Assembly (NCBI GenBank): GCA_934090735.1
Contig: CAKOJR010000003.1
Span: forward strand, 139,698-203,697
Source: an uncultured Bacilli bacterium
GTDB lineage: Bacteria; Bacillota_I; Bacilli_A; RF39; UBA660
DNA length: 64,000 bases
Direction: 5' to 3'
The notes beneath the pieces were generated by a model. The model worked only from the letters and a program-made list of their open reading frames with translations. It did not search any database and had not been told where the DNA came from. A program made the translations under genes and the position numbers. Each line of letters begins with the position of its first letter. Position 1 is the stretch's first letter. Shown here piece after piece: positions 10,674-19,695 of the stretch.

Positions 10674-11787
10674 AGTATGTTTTAATTGGTAGTATTAACT
10701 GAATTAATGATTCATCTTTTACAGATTTTAGGACAATTGGTTTAGAATCTGAATTTAAGAAAATTAATAATTCTTCTTCTTCAAAGGTTTTTAGAGCTTC
10801 TAACATATATTTTGAACTGAATGATATTGAGATATCTTCTGAAGTGTTTTTATCTACTTCTACGCTTTCTTCTGATTTTCCAATTTCACTTGCGTATGAT
10901 GATACGATTAGTTCATTATTTCTTGTTTCCATTTTTACGATATTTTTTTCTTTACTTTGAGTAAGAAGTGCTGCTCTATCTATTGCACTAAAATATTTAT
11001 CTAATGATGTTGTTAATATAATGCTAAATTCGTTTGGTATTAAATTTGATGTGTTTGGATATGTTCCATTTAGTAAGCTTGATTGAAATAAATATCCGTT
11101 GTATTTAAATAAAATTTTGTTATTAAATGAGTGGATTTCAACAGTTTCGTTTGTAGTTAAAAGTTTATCAAATTCATTAATATTTTTACCTGGAATAACT
11201 ATATTACATGCATCATATTCTTTATCTAATATAATTGTTTTCTTAGCCAAACGATAAGAGTCAGTTGCAATGCATTCTAGTACATTACCTGTTATTTTGA
11301 AGTTTAAACCGGTAAGTAATGGTCTTGATTCTTGGGTTGAGATAGCAAATATTGTTTGAGAAATAATTTTTTTTAGAACGTCACTTTCTATAATAATAGG
11401 ATTACTTGTTTCTTCAAGATTGATTTGTGGATAATCTTCTATATTTAAACAATTTAAATTATACATAGTATTTTCTGTACTAATAATTACTTTTAAATCT
11501 TCTAATACTTCTATATTAATGTCTGTATTGGGCATTTTTCTAATGATGTCTAGTAAGTATTTACTTTGAATTACTGTTTTTCCAGTTTCAGTTATACTTT
11601 TAATGTTTTCTTTAGGAATAAAGTTTTTAATAACTAAGTCACTATCACTTGCAGTTAGGTATAAGCCGTCTTCTGTTAGTTCAAATAATACTCCATTAAG
11701 GATAGGAATAATATTTCTTGGAGAGATTGCTCTCATTACGTTACTTAAACTTTCTAAAATAATATTTTTTTCAATCAATAATTTCAT
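10672..11787 (-). CDS. dnaN: DNA polymerase III beta subunit (sliding clamp)
   Basis: Ring-shaped processivity clamp that holds polymerase III on DNA. The 371 residues start MKLLIEKNIILESLSNVMRA and show the family landmarks of the three clamp domains: TVIQSKYLLDIIRKMP in domain 1, LLTGLNFKITGNVLECIATDSYRLAKKT in domain 2 (the ATDSYRLA signature), and KPIVLKSVKDESLIQLILPIKTY at the C-terminus. The last stretch is a variant of the usual PxxxxxxxxxxxxYLxxPVRxY, with ILPIKTY in the partner-binding pocket region. Full length. It is 113 bp downstream of dnaA, and that gap carries origin elements. Confidence 0.97.
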   Translation of the reverse strand: MKLLIEKNIILESLSNVMRAISPRNIIPILNGVLFELTEDGLYLTASDSDLVIKNFIPKENIKSITETGKTVIQSKYLLDIIRKMPNTDINIEVLEDLKVIISTENTMYNLNCLNIEDYPQINLEETSNPIIIESDVLKKIISQTIFAISTQESRPLLTGLNFKITGNVLECIATDSYRLAKKTIILDKEYDACNIVIPGKNINEFDKLLTTNETVEIHSFNNKILFKYNGYLFQSSLLNGTYPNTSNLIPNEFSIILTTSLDKYFSAIDRAALLTQSKEKNIVKMETRNNELIVSSYASEIGKSEESVEVDKNTSEDISISFSSKYMLEALKTFEEEELLIFLNSDSKPIVLKSVKDESLIQLILPIKTY

Positions 11788-11900
11788 TTTTATTTCCTTC
11801 TTTCTTTTTTTATTATTATTGCTGTTGAAAATGTTAATAAGTTAAATTTTGTCCACAATTATGGGAAAAATTTAATGTGTATCGTTTGTGCAAAACTTTT
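11788..11900. other. dnaA-dnaN intergenic part of oriC (probable unwinding region)
   Basis: Read on the minus strand (dnaA to dnaN), this gap has TTGTCCACA-type box on the opposite strand (plus 11849-11857), then two abutting 9-mers TTATTAACA (11840-11832) and TTTTCAACA (11831-11823), then GC, then AATAATAATAA and an A/G-rich run. Paired DnaA boxes, a short GC step and triplet repeats make up the basal unwinding system described for bacterial origins. The DnaA-trio consensus and strand are not matched exactly here, so the unwinding role is inferred. Confidence 0.6.
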
Positions 11901-13253
11901 TTAATTAACAATTTTATTTTTAATATCCTCTATTACTTGTCTTATATTGTTTTCATCATTTTGGATTTCATTATTTATTTTATCATATGAGTGTAAAACT
12001 GTCGAATGATCACGATTTCCAAATTCTAGCCCTATTTTTATGATTGTTTCGGAGGTTGTCATTCGGCATAGATACATAGCAATTTGTCTTGGATAGTTGA
12101 TGTTTGAGGTTCTTTTCTTACTTTTTAAATCTTCGATTGTTATATGGTAGTAGTCTGCTACGGCTTTTTGAATTTTTTGGATGTCATTTGTTATATATAT
12201 TGATTTACCAATATAATCTTTGAGTGCATCAACGGCAAATTCTAGATTTATTTCTTTTGGACCCATCATTGCAGCATATGCGTATAATCTAGTGATAGCT
12301 CCTTCTAAGTGTCTTACGTCATTTTCACAGTTTGTTGCGATATATTCGATGACTTCGTTTGGTACCATTTTAGCTACTTCGTGTCCTGTCATTTTGTCTT
12401 TTAATATTTTGCATCTTAGTTCAAAGTCAGGTGGTTCAATGTTAGCTGTAAGTCCCCATCTAAATCTCGTTAGTAGTCTTTCTTCAAGTAATTTTAAGTC
12501 ATCTGGAGAGCGGTCAGAACTAATAATTATTTGTTTATTTGAGTCGTATAGATTGGTAAATGTATGGAAGAATTCTTGCTGAGTTTTAGCTGCTCCACCA
12601 AGAAATTGAATGTCATCTATCATTAAAATATCTATGTTTCGGTATTTTTCTTTAAACTGACTTACAATATCATAATTATTATCTTCTTTTTTATTAATAC
12701 CAATAAAATCAGAAATAAATTCTTCACTTGTTACATATAATACTTTTTTGTTTGATTTTTGGACTATATAATTGCCAATAGCATGCATTAAATGGGTTTT
12801 TCCAAGTCCACTTTTACCGTAAATAAATAATGGATTGTATATTTTTCCTGGTTGTTCTGCTACGGCAAGGGCTGCTAGTTGAGCAAATCTATTACTGTCC
12901 CCTATTACAAAATTTTCAAATGTGTATTCTGGTTTTAAATTTGAATTTAGATTATCGTTTTCTGGTTCTTCTACTTCATCTAATTCAAAAACTTCTAGTG
13001 GTTTTATTTCTTCTGATGATAGGAATTCAATGTCATAAGCTGTTCCAGTTACTGTGCTTACTATTTCTTCAATTAAATCATAGTATGTTTGATTAAGAAT
13101 TTTTTTATGAAATTCCATTGGAACTTCAATTTGCATGGTATTGTTCTTTATGCCAATTAATTTAGTTTCTTTGAACCAGGTATCGTAAGATAATGGATTA
13201 AGTTTGCTGTGTATTACTTCGAGAATATCATCCCAATTTACATTATTTTTCAT
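11901..13253 (-). CDS. dnaA: Chromosomal replication initiator protein DnaA
   Basis: AAA+ initiator that binds DnaA boxes and melts the origin. The 450 residues show domain I ([21 protein letters not shown]), a short variable domain II rich in Glu/Asn, domain III with [20 protein letters not shown] (P-loop), [27 protein letters not shown]-type Walker B region and SDRSP sensor 1, [11 protein letters not shown] with its arginine finger, and domain IV with the DNA-binding signature [16 protein letters not shown]. Full length. It is transcribed leftward, with dnaN next. DnaA-box-like sequences flank it on both sides. Confidence 0.98.
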   Translation of the reverse strand: [450 protein letters not shown]

Positions 13254-13640
13254 TACCTCACCCCGGTCCTTCGTTTTTGATAGTTCTATTTTAAATCAAG
13301 TCTGTGGAAAAATAAAGAGTGAAAATGAAAAAAATTAAATTCGACATTTTTTTCAACATTTTGTCAACATACATTTCATTTATTTATAAGGCTTTGAGTG
13401 GGTTTTCAACAATATCCACAAATTACAATTAACACTAAAAAAAAATATAAACATTTTCCACTTTTTGAGATTTTATAAATTTCAAATTTGTACTTTTTGA
13501 AGTTTGATAATTTTAATTTTTAGTATACTTGTCATTTAAAAAAAATTTTTTAATAATTGTAGAAACAAATTTTTATTGACTTGGTGGCTTTAATATAATA
13601 TAATAGAAACGCTAAATTTGATGTGGAGGTGCAATTTTTT
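13254..13640. other. Replication origin region upstream of dnaA (oriC)
   Basis: A 387-bp, very AT-rich gap between the divergent dnaA and rpmH genes. DnaA-box-like 9-mers: TGTGGAAAA at 13303-13311 (reverse of TTTTCCACA), TTTTCAACA at 13350-13358, TTGTCAACA at 13361-13369, TTTTCAACA at 13403-13411, ATATCCACA at 13412-13420, and a weaker TTTTCCACT at 13454-13462. None is the exact TTATCCACA. The family TT-A/T-TC-C/A-ACA recurs here, in the dnaA-dnaN gap and in the parS array. A TTCGACA like those before the comK-like gene lies at 13340. Long A/T tracts follow near 13430-13560. Confidence 0.85.
13576..13604 (+). promoter_or_regulatory. Promoter of rpmH-rnpA
   Basis: -35 TTGACT at 13576-13581, 17-bp spacer, -10 TATAAT at 13599-13604 (a second TATAAT overlaps at 13594). 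The rpmH Shine-Dalgarno GGAGGT is at 13625. Confidence 0.75.
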
Positions 13641-13763
13641 ATGAAGAGAACTTTTCAACCTAATAATCGTAAAATGAAGAAAAAGTTTGGTTTTTTTGCA
13701 AGAAAAGCTAGTGATATTTTAAATAGACGTAGAGCAAAAGGACGCAAAGTTTTATGTAAGTAA
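13641..13763 (+). CDS. rpmH: 50S ribosomal protein L34
   Basis: Small basic protein of the large ribosomal subunit. It starts [20 protein letters not shown] and ends [12 protein letters not shown], which fits L34 at both ends. It has 40 residues instead of the usual 44: the middle part (ARMSTKNGRKVLARRR in B. subtilis) is replaced by [12 protein letters not shown], four residues shorter. GGAGGT is 10 nt upstream of the ATG. Adjacent to oriC and followed by rnpA, the conserved arrangement. The gene is too short for many automatic calls but is unmistakable. Confidence 0.96.
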   Translation: MKRTFQPNNRKMKKKFGFFARKASDILNRRRAKGRKVLCK

Positions 13764-13800
13764 GCCACGTATAGTGGTTTTTATTCTATATGGGTGATTT

Positions 13801-14127
13801 ATGAAAGAAGAAATTAGAATAAAGAGCAAGTTAGAGTTTGATGATTTTTTTAAGAATTCTAAGGGAATAAGTAATAATTATTTTGTTTTATATAAAAGGA
13901 ATAAGAAGTTAGAAAATGTTAGGGTTGGCATTGCTATTGGTAATAAGTTTGGAAAAGCTTATAAGAGGAATTTATATAAGAGAAGATTGCGTAATATAAT
14001 AAGGAATAATTATAATAAATTTAATCAAAACTATGATTATGTGCTTTTAATTAGGAAAAGTTGTGATACAATAGACTATAGAGAAATGGAAGATTGTTTC
14101 TTAAATTTAATTAAAAAGGTGAAATAA
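13801..14127 (+). CDS. rnpA: Ribonuclease P protein component
   Basis: Protein subunit of RNase P, which aids the RNA subunit in 5' maturation of tRNA. The 108 residues are basic. Family features are VGIAIGNKFGKAYKRNLYKRRLRNIIR (residues about 42-68), corresponding to the usual K-x-GNAVxRNxxKRxxR helix, and DYVLLIRKSCDTIDYREME, corresponding to the DxVxIaRxxxxxxxyxel block. GGGTGA precedes the ATG. The last base of its stop codon region overlaps the start of yidC, so the two are translationally coupled. The gene order rpmH-rnpA-yidC-jag is conserved. Confidence 0.95.
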   Translation: MKEEIRIKSKLEFDDFFKNSKGISNNYFVLYKRNKKLENVRVGIAIGNKFGKAYKRNLYKRRLRNIIRNNYNKFNQNYDYVLLIRKSCDTIDYREMEDCFLNLIKKVK

Positions 14128-15053
14128 TGAAGAAGAAGATGATATTGTTATGTGCAATGATTATGTTACTTGGTGGTTGTACAAAATATATTGCAGATGA
14201 TAACAAAAAACGTGTTGTGTATGAAGTCACTGGACAGAGCTTACCATCAAATATTTTATGTAAGCCTAGTGATGATGATTTAGCTAGTATTTATGAGAAA
14301 TATAAAGATAATTTAGAAGTTAATTTAGATAATTTACCTAAGTGTGAAGATATTAAGATTTATGATAGTAAAAATTATAATGGTTTGTGGGTTCAATTAT
14401 TTGTAATGCCACTTGCTTGGGTAATTGTAAAATTAGGTACATTTGTTAAGAGTTATGGTGTATCTGTAATGATTGTTGGATTACTTATTAGATTAATTTT
14501 GATGCCATTTTCAATTAAAGCTACTAAACAAAGCCAAAATATGCAAAAGGCTCAAAAGGATTTAAATAGATTAGAAGAAAAGTATAAGAATAGAACTGAT
14601 AATGATGCGATGATGCAGAAGAGTCAAGAGATGCTTGCTATTTATAAGAAGTATAATATTAGTCCAGTTGGTAGTTGTTTAATGAGTTTTATACAGCTTC
14701 CTATATTCTTTGCGTTTTTAGAAGCAATTAACAGAATTCCAGCAATATTTGAGGAGTATCTTGGAGCATTCCAATTAGGTACAACACCTTTAGTTGCTTT
14801 AAAGAGTGGTAATTATTATTATATTATTTTGATTTTACTTATTATACTAACTACTTATTTATCTTTATCATTTAATATGAAGAGTGCAGGTAGTGCTGAA
14901 CAACAACAACAGATGAAGTTTATGACTGGATTTATGATAGTGTTTATTTCAATTGCTTCATTTAGTTTACCAACAGCAATTGCACTATATTGGATTGTTA
15001 CTAATGGATTTAGTGTAATTCAAAATTATATTGTAAGTAAAAGGAGAAGTTAA
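14127..15053 (+). CDS. yidC: Membrane protein insertase YidC (lipoprotein form)
   Basis: Inserts and folds proteins in the cytoplasmic membrane, with or without SecYEG. The N-terminus MKKKMILLCAMIMLLGGCTK is a lipoprotein signal with the lipobox LGGC, as in Bacillus SpoIIIJ/YidC1. About 60 extracellular residues come next, then five membrane segments beginning near residue 85 (WVQLFVMPLAWVIVKLGTFV). The conserved Arg in the hydrophilic groove is in GLLIRLILMPFSIKATKQSQ (about residue 122), followed by a cytoplasmic helical hairpin (NMQKAQKDLNRLEEKY). 308 residues. In Bacillus SpoIIIJ also acts with SpoIIIAE in sporulation; that role here is only possible. Confidence 0.95.
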   Translation: MKKKMILLCAMIMLLGGCTKYIADDNKKRVVYEVTGQSLPSNILCKPSDDDLASIYEKYKDNLEVNLDNLPKCEDIKIYDSKNYNGLWVQLFVMPLAWVIVKLGTFVKSYGVSVMIVGLLIRLILMPFSIKATKQSQNMQKAQKDLNRLEEKYKNRTDNDAMMQKSQEMLAIYKKYNISPVGSCLMSFIQLPIFFAFLEAINRIPAIFEEYLGAFQLGTTPLVALKSGNYYYIILILLIILTTYLSLSFNMKSAGSAEQQQQMKFMTGFMIVFISIASFSLPTAIALYWIVTNGFSVIQNYIVSKRRS

Positions 15054-15054
15054 T

Positions 15055-15666
15055 ATGAAAGAGTATGTTTATGAGGGAAAAGACCAAGAGGTTGTATTAA
15101 AGAAGGTTTTAGAAGATTTAAATGTTACTGAAAATGATTTTGTTTATACAAAAGAAGAGGTAAAAGGTAAACTTTTTAAGGCTGGAACTACTAAGTATCA
15201 TGTTTATTTAAATACAGATATTTTAGAGTTTGTTAAAGAGTATTTAAATACTTTATTAGCTGAGATGGGGCTTGAGGTTAGGTTTGAATCTAATATTAGA
15301 GATAAGCAAATTAATATTAAGATGTATTCAAATAATAATCCTATATTAATTGGAAAGAATGGTCAGACACTTACTGCACTAACTACTGTTTGTAAGGCTG
15401 CTGTTTTTGCAAGAATCGGAGTGTATCCTTATTTAAATTTAGATGCTTCTGATTATAAGGATAAACAAGTTAGTCATTTAGAAAGACTTGCTAAGAATAT
15501 TGCACGCGAAGTTAGAAATACTGGTAGGGAAGTTGTTATGGACAATATGAATTCTTATGAAAGACGTATAGTTCATAATGTTCTTACTGATTTTAATGGA
15601 GTGACGACAATTAGTGAAGGTGAAGAACCTAATAGACATATTATTGTAAAGCCAAAAAAAGATTAG
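15055..15666 (+). CDS. jag: KH/R3H RNA-binding protein Jag (KhpB)
   Basis: RNA-binding protein that in streptococci works with KhpA to control cell elongation. The 203 residues show the three family domains in order: Jag_N (residues 1-50, MKEYVYEGKDQEVVLKKVLE), a KH domain with the loop IGKNGQTLTALTTVCKAAVF (about 102-121), and a C-terminal R3H domain with MNSYERRIVHNVL (about 164-176). It starts one base after the yidC stop, so is co-translated with it. A terminator follows directly. Confidence 0.94.
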   Translation: MKEYVYEGKDQEVVLKKVLEDLNVTENDFVYTKEEVKGKLFKAGTTKYHVYLNTDILEFVKEYLNTLLAEMGLEVRFESNIRDKQINIKMYSNNNPILIGKNGQTLTALTTVCKAAVFARIGVYPYLNLDASDYKDKQVSHLERLAKNIAREVRNTGREVVMDNMNSYERRIVHNVLTDFNGVTTISEGEEPNRHIIVKPKKD

Positions 15667-15686
15667 AAATAGTCTTTTTTTATTTT
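15654..15686 (+). terminator. Terminator after jag
   Basis: AAAAAAGATT, loop AGAAAT, AGTCTTTTTT (one G-U pair), then T-rich TATTTTT. It overlaps the end of jag and separates rpmH-jag from mnmE. Confidence 0.75.
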
Positions 15687-15700
15687 TAAGAGAAGTGTGC

Positions 15701-15706
15701 TATAAT
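15701..15706 (+). promoter_or_regulatory. -10 element of mnmE promoter
   Basis: TATAAT preceded by TGTGC (extended -10, TGn-like). No clear -35. The transcript would start near 15713, just ahead of the mnmE ribosome-binding site AGAGGAG. Confidence 0.55.
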
Positions 15707-15731
15707 ACGCACTAGAAGAGGAGTTTTTGTC

Positions 15732-17087
15732 ATGGATAATTCTACAATTTGTGCAGTATCTACTGCAGTTGGGACTGGTGCTATTTCTATAGTTAGATGT
15801 AGTGGAGTAGATGCGATAAAAATAGTTAATTCAATATTTAAAGGTAAGGATTTGGAGAAAGTGGATTCTCATACTATTTCTTATGGACATATTGTGTCTG
15901 ATGGTGAAGTTATAGATGAGGTATTAGTATCTGTTATGAGAGCTCCAAAGACTTTTACATGCGAAGATGTTGTAGAGATTAATGTTCATGGTGGAATAAC
16001 GACTACTGATAGGGTGCTTGAACTTCTTTTAAATAGTGGATGCAGGTTAGCTGAGCCTGGTGAATTTACAAAAAGAGCATTTTTAAATGGCAGAATAGAT
16101 TTAACTCAAGCTGAGGGTGTTGAAGATATTATTGAAGCAGAAAGTGAAAAGGCTAGAAAGCTTGCGATAAACCAAATTAGTGGTAAGTTAACTCCTAAAA
16201 TAGATGGTATTAGAAAAGAATTACTTTCTTTGCAAGCAGAGATTGAGGTTAATATAGATTTTCCAGAATATGAAGAGACCGAGGAGTATACAGAGTCTAC
16301 GATAAGACCAAAGCTTGAAAAAATAAGTGCAGAATTAGATGATTTAGTGCGTAATTCGAGTAATGGTAAGATGATTAAAAATGGAATTAATATTGCTTTA
16401 ATAGGTAAACCTAATGCAGGAAAGAGTAGTATTTTAAATGGTTTACTGGAAGAAAATAAGGCGATTGTTACAAATATTCCAGGGACTACTAGAGATGTTA
16501 TCGAAGGTAAAGTAGTTTTAGATGGTATTGTGTTAAATTTTATTGATACAGCGGGTATTAGAGAAACTGATGATGTAGTTGAAAAAATTGGTGTTCAAAA
16601 AAGTTTAGAAAGTGCAGAAAATGCTGATTTGAGAATTTATGTTTTAGATAATAGTGAAAAGTTGGATAATGAAACTTTAGAATTTATAAAATCTTTAAAA
16701 GATAAAAAGTTAGTTTTTGTTAATAAGAATGATTTAGATAGCACTAATAATTATGCTGGTATTGATAATGATATTTTAGTTTATGGAAATACTGTTGAAT
16801 CTGATGGATTAGAATCTTTGAAACGTAAAATTACCCAGTTATTTAGAATCAATGAATTAGAAACTAGTGATTATTCATTTTTATCTAATGCAAGACAGAT
16901 ATCTTTAGTTAAACAAGCTCTTGCTAGTATAAATGGAGCGGTAAATAATACCTATACTGGTGTGCCAATTGATATGTATACGATTGATATTAAAGTTGCT
17001 TATGATTTATTAGGCAAGGTTATTGGTAAGACTTATGATGATGACTTATTAGATGAGTTATTTTCTAGATTTTGTTTAGGAAAGTAG
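15732..17087 (+). CDS. mnmE: tRNA uridine-5-carboxymethylaminomethyl modification GTPase MnmE
   Basis: GTPase that, with MnmG, modifies U34 of tRNAs reading codons ending in A/G. The 451 residues show the N-terminal tetrahydrofolate-binding domain (STAVGTGAISIVRCSGVDAI), the inserted G domain with GKPNAGKSSILNGLL (G1, about residue 224), GTTRDV (G2), DTAGI (G3) and NKND (G4), and the obligatory C-terminal FCLGK. RBS AGAGGAG. mnmG begins 9 nt downstream, so the two partner subunits are made from one transcript. Confidence 0.97.
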   Translation: MDNSTICAVSTAVGTGAISIVRCSGVDAIKIVNSIFKGKDLEKVDSHTISYGHIVSDGEVIDEVLVSVMRAPKTFTCEDVVEINVHGGITTTDRVLELLLNSGCRLAEPGEFTKRAFLNGRIDLTQAEGVEDIIEAESEKARKLAINQISGKLTPKIDGIRKELLSLQAEIEVNIDFPEYEETEEYTESTIRPKLEKISAELDDLVRNSSNGKMIKNGINIALIGKPNAGKSSILNGLLEENKAIVTNIPGTTRDVIEGKVVLDGIVLNFIDTAGIRETDDVVEKIGVQKSLESAENADLRIYVLDNSEKLDNETLEFIKSLKDKKLVFVNKNDLDSTNNYAGIDNDILVYGNTVESDGLESLKRKITQLFRINELETSDYSFLSNARQISLVKQALASINGAVNNTYTGVPIDMYTIDIKVAYDLLGKVIGKTYDDDLLDELFSRFCLGK

Positions 17088-17095
17088 GGGAAGTT

Positions 17096-18952
17096 ATGAA
17101 TTATGATGTTATAGTTGTTGGTGGTGGTCATGCTGGATGTGAAGCTGCACATGCTACTGCTGTTATGGGGTTAAAAACGCTTTTAATTTCTGCTAATAAG
17201 AAAAATATAGCAGATATGCCATGTAATCCATCTATTGGTGGAACTGCTAAGGGTATTGTTGTTAGAGAGATAGATGCTTTAGGTGGTTTAATGGGTAAGG
17301 TTGCTGATGAGACACATATTCAAATTAAGATGCTTAATAATGCTAAGGGTCCTGCTGTTAGATCTTTAAGAGCCCAAGCTGATAAGATTATTTATCCTAG
17401 AGTTATGCTTGAAAAGTTAAAAAATACTCCTAATTTAACAATTATGGAAGCTATGGTTGAAGATTTAATTGTTAATGATAATGCTGTATCTGGTGTGATA
17501 TTAGAAAATGGAAGTTCAATTAATTCTAAAGCAGTAATTTTAACTACAGGTACTTATTTAAATAGTAAAATACTAGTTGGTGATACGTTTAAATTTGAAG
17601 GACCTCATGGGGAGAGAAGAAGTAATAATTTAAGTAGAAAGCTCGCTGATTATGGATTTGAAATTCAGAGACTAAAGACTGGTACACCTCAAAGAATTGA
17701 GAGAAGCAGTGTTGATTTTTCTAAACTTAGTGAAGAGTGTGGCGATGATTGTTATTGGACTTTTAGTTTTGATAATGGGCCATTTTATGATAAAGACAAA
17801 CAAGAAAAGTGTTATATAGTTTATACTAATCAAAATACTCATAAGATTATAAGGGATAATTTGTCTAAATCTGCTATGTATGGTGGTTATGCAGAAGGTA
17901 TTGGTCCAAGATATTGTCCTTCAATTGAGGATAAGGTTGTTAGATTTGCGGATAGAGAGCGTCATCAGTTATTTTTAGAGCCAGAAAGTTTATATTATGA
18001 TGATTTGTATTTACAAGGATTTTCAACAAGTATGCCAATTGATGTGCAAGAACAAATGGTTCATAGTTTAGTGGGTTTAGAGCATGCAGTTATTAAGAAG
18101 TATGCTTATGCAATTGAGTATGATGCTATTAATCCATTACAATTAAATCCTTCTTTGGAAACTAAGGTATTAAAGAATTTATTTACTGCTGGTCAAATAA
18201 ATGGTACTAGTGGTTATGAAGAAGCTGCTGGTCAAGGTATTATTGCAGGAATTAATGCAGGATTGATGTTAAAGGGTAAGAAGCCATTAATACTTAAAAG
18301 AAATGAGTCTTATATTGGTGTTTTAGTTGATGATTTAGTTACTAAGGGGACTAAGGAGCCTTATAGATTACTAACTTCTAGAGCTGAGTTTAGGTTAATA
18401 CTTCGTCATGATAATGCGGATTTAAGACTTAGAAAGTATGGTTATGAAGCTGGATTAATTGATGAGGAAAGATATAACAAACTTCTTATTAAAGAAAATG
18501 CAATTAATACACTTCTTGAGGAACTTAAAAATGTTAGGGTTAGTAAGAATACGCTTCCAGAAGCTTTAGGTTATTTAAAGGATAGTTTGTCAACTGGGTA
18601 TAGTCTTTATGATTTGTTAAAAAGACCAGAGGTTAAGATTGTAAATTATTTAAAGGGTAATTTAATTAAAGATTATGATAAAGATGTACTTGAACAAGCA
18701 GAGTTTTTTGTTAAATATGAGGGATATATTAATAAGGAATATCAGGAAGCTAATAAGCTATTAAAACTTGAAGAAAAAGAGATACCTGCTGATATTGATT
18801 ATGATAAGATTAAGAATTTAGCTAGTGAAGCTAGACAAAAATTAAAATTAGTTAGACCACTTACTTTAGCGCAGGCATCAAGAATTAGTGGAGTTAATCC
18901 GGTAGATATTTCAGTGCTTGCTGTTTATTTGAAGAAGGAGTATAACAAATGA
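17096..18952 (+). CDS. mnmG: tRNA uridine-5-carboxymethylaminomethyl modification enzyme MnmG
   Basis: FAD-dependent partner of MnmE. I start it at ATG 17096 (MNYDVIVVGGGHAGCEAAHA), which has AGGGGAAG upstream and gives the dinucleotide-binding GGGHAGCEA at the N-terminus; an in-frame TTG 24 nt earlier lies inside mnmE and lacks support. Other signatures: MPCNPSIGGTAKGIVVREID, GTYLNSKILVGD, GPRYCPSIEDKVVRF and GTSGYEEAAGQGIIAGINA. About 618 residues, normal length. rsmG overlaps its last codons by 4 nt. Confidence 0.97.
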   Translation: MNYDVIVVGGGHAGCEAAHATAVMGLKTLLISANKKNIADMPCNPSIGGTAKGIVVREIDALGGLMGKVADETHIQIKMLNNAKGPAVRSLRAQADKIIYPRVMLEKLKNTPNLTIMEAMVEDLIVNDNAVSGVILENGSSINSKAVILTTGTYLNSKILVGDTFKFEGPHGERRSNNLSRKLADYGFEIQRLKTGTPQRIERSSVDFSKLSEECGDDCYWTFSFDNGPFYDKDKQEKCYIVYTNQNTHKIIRDNLSKSAMYGGYAEGIGPRYCPSIEDKVVRFADRERHQLFLEPESLYYDDLYLQGFSTSMPIDVQEQMVHSLVGLEHAVIKKYAYAIEYDAINPLQLNPSLETKVLKNLFTAGQINGTSGYEEAAGQGIIAGINAGLMLKGKKPLILKRNESYIGVLVDDLVTKGTKEPYRLLTSRAEFRLILRHDNADLRLRKYGYEAGLIDEERYNKLLIKENAINTLLEELKNVRVSKNTLPEALGYLKDSLSTGYSLYDLLKRPEVKIVNYLKGNLIKDYDKDVLEQAEFFVKYEGYINKEYQEANKLLKLEEKEIPADIDYDKIKNLASEARQKLKLVRPLTLAQASRISGVNPVDISVLAVYLKKEYNK

Positions 18953-19665
18953 GTGAAAGTGAGTTTATAAGTTCTTTAAAGGAGTTAGGTTTAAGTGTTA
19001 CTGATGAACAAATAAATAAATTTAGAGTATATGCGAGTGAGCTTCTTTCTTATAATGAGCATACTAATTTAACAGCAATCCGTAATATAGATGAAGTTTA
19101 TTTAAAACATTTTTATGATAGTTTGACTGTTTATAAAGTTTATAAGTTTACTGATGAAAGTGTGCTAGATATTGGTACAGGTGCTGGATTTCCAGGAATT
19201 GTTTTGAAGATTATGTTTCCTAATATTAAGTTAACACTTTTAGATAGTAATAATAAAAAAACTACTTTTTTAAAGTATGTTTTAGGTAAGTTAGGAATGG
19301 AAGCTAATGTTATTAATGATAGAGCAGAAAAGTATTATTTATCTGGGGAAAGATTTGATGTTGTTATTTCAAGAGCAGTTGCCGATATGAGTATTTTGAG
19401 TGAACTAGCTATTCCTTTTTGCAAAGTAGGTGGCATTTTTATTGCTATGAAAGGGAAGAGTAGTGAAGAGATTATTAATTCAGAATACGCGATTGAGTTT
19501 TTAGGCGGAGAAATTTGTGAAAAAGAGGAGTTTTCTTTACCTAAAAATGCTGGTGAAAGGACATTAGTTAAGATAGATAAGGTTAGTAATACACCAAATG
19601 GTTATCCTAGAGTTTATGATAAAATACGTAAATCTCCTATTGCAAAAAATCAAAAAATAAAGTAA
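18949..19665 (+). CDS. rsmG: 16S rRNA (guanine527-N7)-methyltransferase RsmG
   Basis: SAM-dependent methyltransferase acting on 16S rRNA G527. The 238 residues show the N-terminal helical part with YNEHTNLTAIRN, the SAM-binding VLDIGTGAGFPGIVLKI (about residues 70-86), LTLLDSNNKKTTFLK, and DVVISRAVADMSILSELA, all typical of RsmG (GidB). Its start overlaps mnmG (ATGA-type junction). The C-terminus PRVYDKIRKSPI also fits the family. The order mnmE-mnmG-rsmG-noc is that of Bacillus. Confidence 0.96.
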   Translation: MSESEFISSLKELGLSVTDEQINKFRVYASELLSYNEHTNLTAIRNIDEVYLKHFYDSLTVYKVYKFTDESVLDIGTGAGFPGIVLKIMFPNIKLTLLDSNNKKTTFLKYVLGKLGMEANVINDRAEKYYLSGERFDVVISRAVADMSILSELAIPFCKVGGIFIAMKGKSSEEIINSEYAIEFLGGEICEKEEFSLPKNAGERTLVKIDKVSNTPNGYPRVYDKIRKSPIAKNQKIK

Positions 19666-19695
19666 TATTATATTTAGAATAGGATGGGTTGTTTT

